A DNA stretch of 64,000 nt from positions 620,001 through 684,000 of the forward strand of contig NZ_CP039543.1 in NCBI RefSeq assembly GCF_013085545.1. Reading direction: 5' to 3'. Within the stretch, counting starts at the first letter, position 1. Each line of letters opens with the position of its first letter. A program made the position numbers and the translations under genes. A model generated the notes under the pieces. That model ran no database searches and was not told the origin of the DNA. It saw only the letters and a list, made by a program, of their open reading frames with translations. This DNA is from Oceanidesulfovibrio marinus. Its GTDB lineage: Bacteria; Desulfobacterota; Desulfovibrionia; Desulfovibrionales; Desulfovibrionaceae. Of this stretch, positions 7,669 to 17,246 are shown piece after piece.

Positions 7669-10600
7669 TCAGGCCGGTTCCTCCAGGGCGGCGTCGATCA
7701 TGGAGAGCACGGGGCCGTCGTGGAATCCCGTGAGCACCGTGGCGCTGTTGGGACACACGGCGGCGCACGAGCCGCAGCCCTGGCAGAGGATTTCGTCCAC
7801 CTCGATCCGCTCCAGGTCGAGATTCACGCTGCGCGCGCCGTACGGGCAGGCTGTGATGCAGCGCTGGCACAGGGAGCAGAGGCTGTGGCGCACCGTGGCC
7901 ACCACGGTCTCCCGCGCGATCTTCTCGGCGCTGAGGATGCGTATGGCGCGCTGCGCCGCGGCCTGGGCCGAGACTATGGCCTCGCTCATGGAAGCCGGGG
8001 CCCGTCCCAGCCCGCACATGAAGATCCCCTGCTTGAGGAAGTCCACGGGCCGCCACTTGGAGTCGGCCTCCTGGTAGAAGCCGTTTTCATCGATGGCCAC
8101 GCCGAAGATCTCCAGCAGGTCATCCACCTCGTTGGGCTCCACCCCGCTGGAGAGCACCAGCCTGTCGGGCCGGATCTGGATGGTCTCGCCCAGGATGGGG
8201 TCTTTGGCCGTGATCACCGGCGCGTCGTCTTCGAAGCCCACCTCGGGCTTGTGCGCCAGGGTGTAGGGAATGAAAATGGCCCCGGCCTTGCGCGCCTCGG
8301 TGTAGTAGTGCTCGCGGAAGCCGTAGCTCATGATGTCGCGGTAGAAGACGTAGATATCGAGGTCCGGGTTCTTGCGCTTGAGGGCCAGAATGTTCTTGAG
8401 CGCCTCGCCGCAGCAGACCCGGCTGCAGTAGTTGCGGTCTTCGTCGCGGGAGCGCCAGCATTGGATCATGGCCACGCTGTTCAGCCCCTTCACATCCAGG
8501 GTTCCGGTGGCGAGCTGCTCTTCGAGTTCGAGCTGGGAGAGCACGGACTTATGCACGCGGAACCCGTACTCGTAGACGCGGGACTCGTGCCCGCCCGTGG
8601 CCAGGATGGTCACGCCGTGGTCCACCACCAGGGTGCCCTCGTCAGAGGTGACGGCGCTTTGGAAGTGGCCGGCCGTGCCGCGGGAGAAGACCACCCGCGC
8701 GTCCGTGAGGACCTTGATCTTGGGATGCTTGCGCACCTGCTCGATGAGGTCCTCCATGTGCCGGCGGGGCTCGCCGCCGTCCAGGGTGTAGTGCAGCTTC
8801 ATGGCCTGGCCGCCGAGCTCTTCCTCCTGCTCCACGAGCACGACCTCATAGCCCTGGTCGGCGATGGCCATGGCCGACGTCATGCCGGAGAGACCGCCGC
8901 CTACGATCAGGGCCCGGCGCGCCACGTTGACCGTGACGGGCGGGGGCACGGGGTCTGCCCCCAGCAGCCGGGCATGGGCCTGGGCCAGGGCGGAGTAGAC
9001 CTGCTTGTTGCGCGAGGCCGTGCGTTCGCCGTTGCCGCCCATCACCGGGGTGTAGATGTCCACCACGTCCATCAGCGCCGGGTTGAGGCCGATGGCCCGG
9101 CCCAGCTCCCGCAGCCTGGGCACGTAGGCGTAGGGCAGGCACGCGCCGATGAGGATGCGGTTGGCCCTGGTCTCCGCGGCCATGTCCTGGATCTGCTGCC
9201 AGCCCTTCTCGGTGCAGGCTCCGTCCACGCAGGCCACGGTGTGCACAGCGGGCAGGGAGCGCACCTTGCGCTCCACGTCCTCCACATCCACGTTCTGTTC
9301 CAGGGTGGGGCAGGAGCTGCACAGGGCCACCAGGGAGCGCGCCGGCTCGCGAGAGACGTCCGGGTACTCGGTTTCGGGCTGGGGCTCCAGGCCGGTGAGC
9401 GCGTCGTAGATCTTGATGAGCCGCGAGGCACCCTGGGCCGCCGCGCCGGACTGGATGACCGACTCGGCGATGTCCTTGGGCCTACCGAATGCCCCGGCCG
9501 CGAACACGCCGAGCCGGCTGGTGCGCTCGGGCGTGAACTCCGGGCTCTCGCAGAAGCCGTAGGCGTTCACGTCGATGTCGGCCACCTCGGCCAGCTTGGC
9601 CATGTTCTTGGGTGGCACCGCGCCCGTGGCCAGCACCACCATGTCGAACTCCTCCTCGATCCGCTCGCCGGCGTCGTCGATGTAGCCGATGACCGGGTTG
9701 CCGGTTTCGGGCGAGGGGATGATGGTGTGCGGACGGGAGCGCACCAGGCGGACGCCGTCCTGCAACGCCTTGTTCTTGTAGCTCTCGAAGTTCTTTCCGA
9801 AGGTGCGCAGGTCCATGTAGAAGATGGTGGTCTCGGCCCCGTCGCCAATGGCCTTGCGGGCCAGCACGGCCTCCTTGAGCGAGAACATGCAGCAGATGGA
9901 GGAGCAGTAGTCCGCGCCGGTCTTCAGATCGCGGGAGCCTACGCACTGTATCCAGGCGATGCGTTTTGCGGGCTTTCCGTCACCTGGGCGGAACAGCTTG
10001 CCCTCGCTGGGGCCGGTCTTGGAGAGGATACGCTCGAACTCCACGGCTGTGACCACGCCGGGGATGACGCCGTAGCCCAGGGTGTCCGAGAACTTGCGCG
10101 GGTCGAAGCACTCGAACCCGCCGGCCAGGACCACTGCGCCCACGTCCAGCACGATGCGCTTGTCCGAGAGGATGCGCATGTAGAGCTTGTCCATCCACGG
10201 GACCAGGGTCCGCGGTTCCAACGGCTTGGCCAGCACCTCGCGGGCCCCCAGCTTGAGCAGCTCGTTCGCGCGTTCTTTGGACTCCTCGGAGGCCATCAGC
10301 ACCACCGTGAGGTCGGGCCGCAGCTCCTTGGCGCGCAGCAGGATGCGCTCGGCGTCCATGTCCTTCATGTCCACGTCCAGGAGCATGAGGCGGAAGCGGT
10401 CGTCCTCTGCCAGCAAGTCCACGGCCTCGGCACCTGTGGTGACGCCGTGCAGCGGGAAGTTCTGCGCCTGGAGCCAGTCGGAGAGGAACTCGCCGGTGTT
10501 GGGGTCCGGGTCGGCGATGAGGATGTGGAAGTCCTTGCGTTCCTCGAACTTGAAGTCGATGGCTCCGGTGGGACAGGCTTCGTAGCACTGCCAGCAGCGC

Positions 10601-11094
10601 AAGCAGTTATCCAGGTCCACCACGTAGCGGTTGGGGATGTTGTGCGGCACCGGCAGGTATACGGCCGGCCGCTGGGTGAGCCCGGCATTGAACTCGTTGG
10701 GCACACGCACCGGGCAGACTTCGGAGCATTGGCCGCAGGACACGCACTTGTGCGGATCGACCAGGGTGGAGCGCTGCACGAGCTCTGCCGTGAAGCGGCC
10801 CGGCTCTCCATCCAGGGCAGTGAGCTCCGTGGAGAGGTAGAGATCGATGTTGTCGTGGAACAGCCCCTTGCGCAGGCAGTATTGGCTGGCCGAGTCCCGC
10901 GCCATCAGCGGCAGCATCTTGCACATGCCGCAGTGGTCGTTGGGGAACTGGTGGTCGAGCTGGGCCAGGATGCCGCCGTGGTGGGGCCGCTGGTCGATGA
11001 GCGCCACCCTGTGGCCCGTGACCGCCAGGTCCAGGGCTGCGCGGATGCCGCCGATGCCGGCTCCGACCACTAGCGCCGCGTAATTCTTCTTCAT
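7669..11094 (-). CDS. Giant tandem HdrA with embedded receiver domain (HdrL-like)
   Basis: A 1141-residue iron-sulfur flavoprotein with two HdrA-like units. The first has an N-terminal FAD motif (VVGAGIGG, about 9-16), ferredoxin clusters at about 115-125 and 165-176, and the HdrA cysteine set in QCVGSRD...CSSICC (about 385-405). Between them, at about 188-305, is a receiver domain: HILIADPDP, phosphoacceptor Asp240 in LLDVDM, and Lys290 in LAKP. The second unit (about 600-1141) has its own HdrA N-terminal domain, FAD motif IVGGGLSG (about 728), cysteine set QCWRSRDEDRNYCSRVCC, and two C-terminal ferredoxin motifs (CSLCQRCITACP, CQGCGSCAAVCP). HdrA is the flavin-based bifurcating subunit. Large double HdrA proteins are known in sulfate reducers; the receiver insertion is the unusual part. 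All cofactor and phosphorylation residues look intact. Confidence 0.92.
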   Translation of the reverse strand: MKKNYAALVVGAGIGGIRAALDLAVTGHRVALIDQRPHHGGILAQLDHQFPNDHCGMCKMLPLMARDSASQYCLRKGLFHDNIDLYLSTELTALDGEPGRFTAELVQRSTLVDPHKCVSCGQCSEVCPVRVPNEFNAGLTQRPAVYLPVPHNIPNRYVVDLDNCLRCWQCYEACPTGAIDFKFEERKDFHILIADPDPNTGEFLSDWLQAQNFPLHGVTTGAEAVDLLAEDDRFRLMLLDVDMKDMDAERILLRAKELRPDLTVVLMASEESKERANELLKLGAREVLAKPLEPRTLVPWMDKLYMRILSDKRIVLDVGAVVLAGGFECFDPRKFSDTLGYGVIPGVVTAVEFERILSKTGPSEGKLFRPGDGKPAKRIAWIQCVGSRDLKTGADYCSSICCMFSLKEAVLARKAIGDGAETTIFYMDLRTFGKNFESYKNKALQDGVRLVRSRPHTIIPSPETGNPVIGYIDDAGERIEEEFDMVVLATGAVPPKNMAKLAEVADIDVNAYGFCESPEFTPERTSRLGVFAAGAFGRPKDIAESVIQSGAAAQGASRLIKIYDALTGLEPQPETEYPDVSREPARSLVALCSSCPTLEQNVDVEDVERKVRSLPAVHTVACVDGACTEKGWQQIQDMAAETRANRILIGACLPYAYVPRLRELGRAIGLNPALMDVVDIYTPVMGGNGERTASRNKQVYSALAQAHARLLGADPVPPPVTVNVARRALIVGGGLSGMTSAMAIADQGYEVVLVEQEEELGGQAMKLHYTLDGGEPRRHMEDLIEQVRKHPKIKVLTDARVVFSRGTAGHFQSAVTSDEGTLVVDHGVTILATGGHESRVYEYGFRVHKSVLSQLELEEQLATGTLDVKGLNSVAMIQCWRSRDEDRNYCSRVCCGEALKNILALKRKNPDLDIYVFYRDIMSYGFREHYYTEARKAGAIFIPYTLAHKPEVGFEDDAPVITAKDPILGETIQIRPDRLVLSSGVEPNEVDDLLEIFGVAIDENGFYQEADSKWRPVDFLKQGIFMCGLGRAPASMSEAIVSAQAAAQRAIRILSAEKIARETVVATVRHSLCSLCQRCITACPYGARSVNLDLERIEVDEILCQGCGSCAAVCPNSATVLTGFHDGPVLSMIDAALEEPA

Positions 11095-11126
11095 GGCTTC
11101 TCTCCGCTGGCTTCCTGTTCACGCCG

Positions 11127-12272
11127 CTAGTCGGCGCCCGCCACCTCCGGGAACTCGTCCGCCTTGAACACGGACAAGGGCGGCGGCTCGTCGAAGCTGC
11201 GTCCGGGCACGTAGTCAAACCCTGCCTGGGTGCGCGCGCCCACGGTGCGGAACAGCTCCATCACCGGGATATCGTTGGGGCAGGCGTTGGAGCACTGGCC
11301 GCAGCCCACGCAGGAGGTGGACATGTGCGCGAGCCGCGTGAGGTGGAAGAAGAGGGTGTCCGTAGGCATCTTGAGCATGCCCTTGTGCCTGGCCCAGCCC
11401 AGGTACTGCCACGGCTTGTGGTCGAAGACGTCGGTGAGGAAGACGCACTCCTTGCAGTAGCACACCGGGCAGGCTGCGCGGCAGTTGTAGCAGTTCACGC
11501 AACGGGCAAAGAACTCCGAGAGCCCGGCCAGGGTGGAGGTGGCTTCGTGGGTGCGCTCGAACATGGCGTTGCGGTAGGCGGTGCGCTTCTCGACCAGGGC
11601 GTCCATGGCGGCGCGCCGCGCGGACGGGTCCTCCACATCGGCTAGGCCCAGCCGGCTGAGCACGGCCTCGCCCTGGGGCGTGTGGGCCGTGACCACGAAG
11701 TGGTCCCCAAGGTCCATGCCCACCAGGCCGATGCCGATGTCCGCACCCAGAGGCTCCAGGTTCTCGCAGGACTGGCACGCCTCGGCGATGTCGTAGTCGC
11801 TCTGGGCCGTGTCCTCGGAACCGCCGGTCTTGCCCAGGAACCCGGAGGTAAGGGACATGGGGTCATCGCCGCCGATGTAGCGCGGGTAGTTCCTGTTGCT
11901 GTACGCGCCCAGGCAGTCGAACCCGATGAGCAGGATCTCGTCCATGCTGCCCTGGTTGAGCTTGACCAGCTCCACAAAGGCGCGGATCTCGCACGGCCGG
12001 AGCACCGCGGCCACGCGGTCGCCGGAGCGTCCGTGGGTCAGCCGGGCGGCCATGCGTGCCGCGTTCATGGGGAATGCGGGCGCCAGGGGATCGGCCCTGT
12101 CCAGCCGCTCGGGATCGGTAATCAGCGTGGGCATGGGCATGCCGTGCGGGTTGAGGTGCGTCTGGACAAAAACGCCTCCGATCTCGCCCTGCCGTAGCAG
12201 CAGCTTCAGGAACTCCTGCACGCCCAGGACCGGGTCGGACCCGGGCACGTCGACTTTCGCGGTAGTGGCCAT
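11127..12272 (-). CDS. FrhB/FdhB-like flavin iron-sulfur subunit
   Basis: A 381-residue protein of the coenzyme F420 hydrogenase/dehydrogenase beta-subunit family. The flavin-binding C-terminal-type domain comes first, with RPCEIRAFVELVKLNQ and IGFDCLGAYSN. A cysteine-rich segment (CVNCYNCRAACPVCYCKEC, about 256-280) and a 4Fe-4S motif (CVGCGQCSNACP, about 318-330) follow. In methanogens this family oxidises F420H2 or supports formate dehydrogenase. In sulfate reducers it sits with HdrA and MvhD as an electron-input module whose donor (NADH, formate or ferredoxin) is unsettled. It lies 27 bases after the MvhD gene and 32 bases before the HdrA fusion. Confidence 0.88.
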   Translation of the reverse strand: MATTAKVDVPGSDPVLGVQEFLKLLLRQGEIGGVFVQTHLNPHGMPMPTLITDPERLDRADPLAPAFPMNAARMAARLTHGRSGDRVAAVLRPCEIRAFVELVKLNQGSMDEILLIGFDCLGAYSNRNYPRYIGGDDPMSLTSGFLGKTGGSEDTAQSDYDIAEACQSCENLEPLGADIGIGLVGMDLGDHFVVTAHTPQGEAVLSRLGLADVEDPSARRAAMDALVEKRTAYRNAMFERTHEATSTLAGLSEFFARCVNCYNCRAACPVCYCKECVFLTDVFDHKPWQYLGWARHKGMLKMPTDTLFFHLTRLAHMSTSCVGCGQCSNACPNDIPVMELFRTVGARTQAGFDYVPGRSFDEPPPLSVFKADEFPEVAGAD

Positions 12273-12299
12273 AGTGCTTCCCCCTTTGTGGAACGCGGC

Positions 12300-12782
12300 C
12301 TACAGGACCATCATGTCCCGTGTCTCGATGGGGCCGAGCTCGCGTATCTCCTCGATGAGGTCGTTGACCGTCTCGGCGAACTCGTTGCCTTCGCTGGCGC
12401 CCACCCAGGTGAGCTTCAGGCGGCGGCGGTCTATGCCGAACTGGTCGAGGATGTCGTTGAGCAGCTTGACCCGGCGGCGGGCCTTGTAGTTGCCGTTGAT
12501 GTAGTGGCAGTCACCGGGGTGGCAGCCGCTGATGAGCACGGCGTCTGCGCCGCCCAGAAGCGCCTTGATCACGTACTTGGGGTCCACCATGCCGGTGCAC
12601 ATCATGCGCACCAGGCGCACATTGGGCCGCTGCACCAGCCGGGAGGTGCCGGCCAGGTCGGCCGCGGTATAGGTGCACCAGTTGCAGACAAAGGCCACGA
12701 TGGTGGGCTCGAAGGCCTCGGTTGCCGGGGCCTGCGGGGTCTCTTCTTCGGCGACTGCGGTGTCCATGAGTTCCTCGCGCAT
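12300..12782 (-). CDS. mvhD: MvhD-like hydrogenase/Hdr linker iron-sulfur subunit
   Basis: A 160-residue subunit with the MvhD/FrhD delta-domain. Cysteines in VCNWCTYTAADLAGTSR, MMCTGMVD and SGCHPGDCHYINGN bind a 2Fe-2S-type cluster in characterised homologues and connect an electron-input enzyme to HdrA. I chose ATG 12782 because GGAGG lies 5 bases before it. An in-frame ATG at 12794 and another at 12767 are possible; the N-terminal acidic tail is low-complexity in any case. It is encoded between HdrA and the FrhB-like subunit, the usual order for HdrA-MvhD modules. Confidence 0.9.
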   Translation of the reverse strand: MREELMDTAVAEEETPQAPATEAFEPTIVAFVCNWCTYTAADLAGTSRLVQRPNVRLVRMMCTGMVDPKYVIKALLGGADAVLISGCHPGDCHYINGNYKARRRVKLLNDILDQFGIDRRRLKLTWVGASEGNEFAETVNDLIEEIRELGPIETRDMMVL

Positions 12783-12830
12783 ATCGTCCTCCATGTTATT
12801 CTCTGGCGTGTTGTTCGCTGGTGAATGGGA

Positions 12831-14915
12831 TCAGACCTCGGCCTCGGCCGGTTCGGCGCTTTCGGGCATGGCCTCCTCGGGTGCAGCTTCCTCGGGTACG
12901 ACCTCGGCGGCCGGTCGCCTTGCCGTCTGCGGCTCGATTTTTTCAGGTGCGGGAGCCGGCGGCTTCACTGGCATCAGCAGGCCTTCGAGCTCGTTGAACA
13001 CCTGCGTTTCGTTGAAGTGCTTGATCTGGGCAGCGCCGCTGGGGCAGTAGCCGGCGCAGCTGCCGCAGCCCTTGCACATGGCCTCGTTGACCACGGAGAC
13101 CTGGCGGCGCTCGTCGAACTCGATGGCCGAGTAGGCGCAGAGGTCGATGCAGACCTTGCAGCCCACGCAGATGTCCGGGTTGATGTACGAGGTGGTGGGC
13201 GAGATGGAGACCGTGCCCTTGGCGGCCAGGGCCAGAGCCTGCGCCGCGCCGCCCGAGGCATGGGCCACGGCGTCCGGGATGTCCTTGGGCCCCTGGCAGG
13301 TGCCGGCCAGGAACACGCCGTCCGTGGCTGTGGAGACCGGGCCGAGCTTTGGGTGCTCCTCCAGAAGGAAGCCGTCCTGGCTGCGGCTGACGCCGAAGAC
13401 GCGGGCAACCTCGGCCGTGTCCTTGCGCGGCTCCATGGCTGTGCAGAGGATGACCATGTCCACGGGCACGCGCACGATCTCGCCGAGCAGGGTGTCCTCG
13501 GCCACGACCACCAGCTTGCCGTCTTCCTCCAGAACCTCGGCCGGGCGGCCGCGGATAAAGGTCACGCCCTCGCCCTGCACGCGCTCGTAGAACTCCTCGT
13601 ACCCTTTGCCGAAGCAGCGCATATCCATGTAAAAGTTGTAGATCGGGACGCTGTGGCCGACCTTGTCCTTGATCAGGTGGTCGTACTTGAGGGCGTACAT
13701 GCAGCACACGCGCGAGCAGTACTGGTGGTAGTTGGCGTCGCGGCTGCCCACGCAGTGGATGATGGCCACGCTCTCTGGTGGCGTGCCGTCCTTGAGCAGG
13801 ATCTTGCCGCCCGTGGGGCCCACGGCGTTGTTCAGCCGCTCGAACTGCAGGGCAGTGTAGACGTTGTCGAAGCGGCCGTAGCCGTACTCGCGGATGGGGC
13901 TGGGGTCCATGGTGTCGTAGCCCGTGGCCAGGACGATGCTGCCCACCTCCAGGGTCACGGAGCTCTCGGTCTGGGTGTAGTCGATGGCTCCGGTGGGGCA
14001 GAACTTCTCGCAGGCGCCGCACTTGTCCTTGGTCAGCTTGAGGCAGTGCTCGGCGTCGATGACCGGCGTGTTGGGCACGCTCTGGGGCGAGTTGCGGTAG
14101 ATGGCCTTGCGCATGCCGATGCCTTCCTCGAACTCGCTGATTACCTTGGTGGGGCACTTCTCCAGGCAGGTGCCGCAGCCGGTGCAGATATCCTCGCGCA
14201 CGTAGCGGGGCTTGCGTCGGACCGTGACCTTGTAGTTGCCCACAAAGCCGTCCACCTCGGTGACCTCGCTGTAGGTCATCAGGTGGATGTTGGGCTCCTG
14301 GGACACGGCCACCATCTTTGGCGTGGAGATGCACGCGGCGCAGTCCAGGGTGGGGAAGGTCTTGTCGAACTGGGCCATGTGGCCGCCGATGCTGGGGCCT
14401 TTCTCGATGAGGTGAACCATGTGGCCGGACTTGGCGATGTCCAGCGCGGCCTGGATGCCGGCGATGCCTGCGCCCACCACCATGACGTCCGGCAGCACGC
14501 CCACCTCGCGGGAGAAGAGCTCCTGGTGCCGGGCCACGCGGCGCACGGCCGCGGCCACGATGTGCTCAGCCTTGCGCGTGGCCTCCTCCGGGTCCTTGGT
14601 CACCCAGGAACAGTGCTCGCGGATGCAGGTGTGCTGCATCATGTAGGGATTCAGCCCGGCGCGGGCGCACGCCTTCTGGAAGGTTTTCTCGTGCAGACGC
14701 GGCGAGCAGGAGGCCACCACCACGCGGTTCAGGCCCAGGCTGCGGATGTCCTCCACGATGAGGTCCTGGCCGGGGTCCGAGCACATGAACTGGTAGTCGC
14801 GGGAGACCACCACGTCGCGGAGGCCGCCGGCGTACCGCGCCACCTCGGAGCAATCCACCTTTCCCGCGATGTTCGTTCCGCAATGACAGACGTAGACGCC
14901 TATTCGGTTTGCCAT
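12831..14915 (-). CDS. hdrA: HdrA-like iron-sulfur flavoprotein
   Basis: A 694-residue HdrA of standard type. It has the N-terminal domain starting VYVCHCGTNIAGKV, an FAD-binding motif VVGAGIAGIQAALDIA (about 146-161), ferredoxin motifs CTGCGTCLEKCP (about 243) and CGACEKFCPTGA (about 296), the HdrA cysteine set HCVGSRDANYHQYCSRVCC (about 385), and two C-terminal ferredoxin motifs, CVGCKVCIDLC and CKGCGSCAGYCP (about 590-630). A Pro/Glu/Ala-rich tail follows. HdrA splits electron pairs at its FAD to reduce ferredoxin and the HdrBC disulfide. GAGGAGG precedes ATG 14915. It is the first gene of the operon and lies only 27 bases after a transposase remnant. Confidence 0.94.
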   Translation of the reverse strand: MANRIGVYVCHCGTNIAGKVDCSEVARYAGGLRDVVVSRDYQFMCSDPGQDLIVEDIRSLGLNRVVVASCSPRLHEKTFQKACARAGLNPYMMQHTCIREHCSWVTKDPEEATRKAEHIVAAAVRRVARHQELFSREVGVLPDVMVVGAGIAGIQAALDIAKSGHMVHLIEKGPSIGGHMAQFDKTFPTLDCAACISTPKMVAVSQEPNIHLMTYSEVTEVDGFVGNYKVTVRRKPRYVREDICTGCGTCLEKCPTKVISEFEEGIGMRKAIYRNSPQSVPNTPVIDAEHCLKLTKDKCGACEKFCPTGAIDYTQTESSVTLEVGSIVLATGYDTMDPSPIREYGYGRFDNVYTALQFERLNNAVGPTGGKILLKDGTPPESVAIIHCVGSRDANYHQYCSRVCCMYALKYDHLIKDKVGHSVPIYNFYMDMRCFGKGYEEFYERVQGEGVTFIRGRPAEVLEEDGKLVVVAEDTLLGEIVRVPVDMVILCTAMEPRKDTAEVARVFGVSRSQDGFLLEEHPKLGPVSTATDGVFLAGTCQGPKDIPDAVAHASGGAAQALALAAKGTVSISPTTSYINPDICVGCKVCIDLCAYSAIEFDERRQVSVVNEAMCKGCGSCAGYCPSGAAQIKHFNETQVFNELEGLLMPVKPPAPAPEKIEPQTARRPAAEVVPEEAAPEEAMPESAEPAEAEV

Positions 14916-14942
14916 GCGCGTCCTCCTCGTGTGCTGGCTGCT

Positions 14943-15203
14943 CTACTTTCCGGCCAGCTCTAGGGTCAGCTCGCCCACGAGCTTTTTGAGCCGGGTGTTC
15001 TCCGTTTCAAGGTTGCCCTGGCTGCGGCATCGGGGCGGTCCGTCAAAGGCCCGCACGCAGTTGGAAAGGAAGTGGTCCCGCCACTTGTAGTACTGGCTGG
15101 GCCGAATCTCGTACCGGCGGCAGAGATCGGTTACGGATTCGCCCTCCAGCCCGGCGAGCACGATCCTCGTCTTGGTCTGGGCATCCCATTTTCTGCGTTT
15201 CAT
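14943..15203 (-). pseudogene. IS3-family transposase orfA remnant
   Basis: 86 codons starting MKRRKWDAQTKTRIVLAGLEG, with a helix-turn-helix (VTDLCRRYEIRPSQYYKWRDHF) and the start of a leucine-zipper region (ENTRLKKLVGELTLEL). This is the OrfA half of an IS3-type transposase. The ORF stops just after LELAGK, where full OrfA proteins continue. No OrfB follows, because hdrA starts 27 bases downstream, and no terminal inverted repeat was found. A ribosome-binding site (GGGGGGACGGC) is present, so a small DNA-binding protein may still be made. It lies between the candidate operon promoter and hdrA. Confidence 0.8.
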
Positions 15204-15347
15204 GCCGTCCCCCCACAGTTCCGCTGTTCCGTTTTTTCTTCGGGAACGCCGGCTTGACTAAGAGAGCTGGAGACGGATGCCGGCCGCCGCAGCGCCTTTG
15301 GCGCGCTGCTCCAACAGGGCGACTTTGCTCAGCATTGACGGACAGCG

Positions 15348-15362
15348 GCAATGACCGCGCCT
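15348..15362 (-). promoter_or_regulatory. Sigma-54-like -24/-12 element facing the Hdr operon
   Basis: On the minus strand the sequence AGGCGCGGTCATTGC matches 9 of 11 defined positions of TGGCACGNNNNTTGC, including the GG and GC dinucleotides at correct spacing. Transcription would start near 15337 and run through the orfA remnant into hdrA. Two palindromes lie about 170 and 295 bases upstream, at distances usual for activator sites. This is inference from sequence only. Confidence 0.45.
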
Positions 15363-15516
15363 GCGTCGGAGCAGTTCTTGGTCTCCTTGAAAAACAAGAA
15401 CCATTCCGGCGGGAAATATGCGCAATGAAGCTGTGCCGTTAGTCCAGAAAAAGAGACTCCGGCCTGCGGTGGAATAGGGTAGATCGAGGGGAAATGTGTA
15501 TTGTCCGGCGGGATGC

Positions 15517-15535
15517 GTCTTGCGCCGCAAGACGA
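15517..15535. promoter_or_regulatory. Perfect 19-bp palindrome, operator copy 1
   Basis: CGTCTTGCG-C-CGCAAGACG is a perfect inverted repeat. A second copy of its 17-base core (GTCTTGYGCYGYAAGAC) lies 122 bases away at 15639-15657. The two differ only by three pyrimidine transitions. This is a candidate binding site for the NtrC-type regulator encoded at 15825. Confidence 0.6.
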
Positions 15536-15638
15536 GAAGGGACGGCAAGGAGACTAATTGTGCACGGCGATTGACGGATATCCATCATTCCACGGTTGCA
15601 TATGTCTCCAAGCAGGTTCCAGGACGTTGTCCACGGTT

Positions 15639-15657
15639 TGTCTTGTGCTGTAAGACA
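15639..15657. promoter_or_regulatory. Imperfect palindrome, operator copy 2
   Basis: TGTCTT-GTGCTGT-AAGACA has the same 6-base arms and 7-base centre as the palindrome at 15517-15535. It lies about 170 bases before the regulator start, so it could serve the Hdr operon, the regulator gene, or both. Confidence 0.55.
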
Positions 15658-15824
15658 CGGCGCATGGGAAATACCTCAAAAATATGGGGTCAATTATCAT
15701 AAGTGCCTGGAATATTTTTTCAATAACATCTTGATAGTAATGAGTGCATTATGCTATTGCTATTCACAATCACCGTAGAAGCCATCCAGCCACCCAACCC
15801 GGGCCAACTTAGGAAGGGGGCGTC

Positions 15825-17246
<1,422 letters not shown>

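Larger units (their letters stand above)
15204..15824. other. Control region between Hdr operon and regulator
   Basis: 621 bases without a convincing gene. They hold a minus-strand sigma-54-like promoter (15348-15362), two matching palindromes (15517-15535 and 15639-15657), and an AT-rich stretch (about 15670-15775) that probably contains the promoter of the regulator at 15825. Short open frames here lack ribosome-binding sites and family features. Confidence 0.6.

Noticed and set aside
7453-11073. A very long open frame (about 1200 codons) on the plus strand opposite the HdrA fusion
   Set aside because: It is the antisense image of a GC-rich gene with full motif content on the other strand; the translation has no family features.
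12825-14963. Long plus-strand open frame opposite hdrA
   Set aside because: Same cause: antisense of a clear HdrA gene, with His- and Ala-rich meaningless translation.
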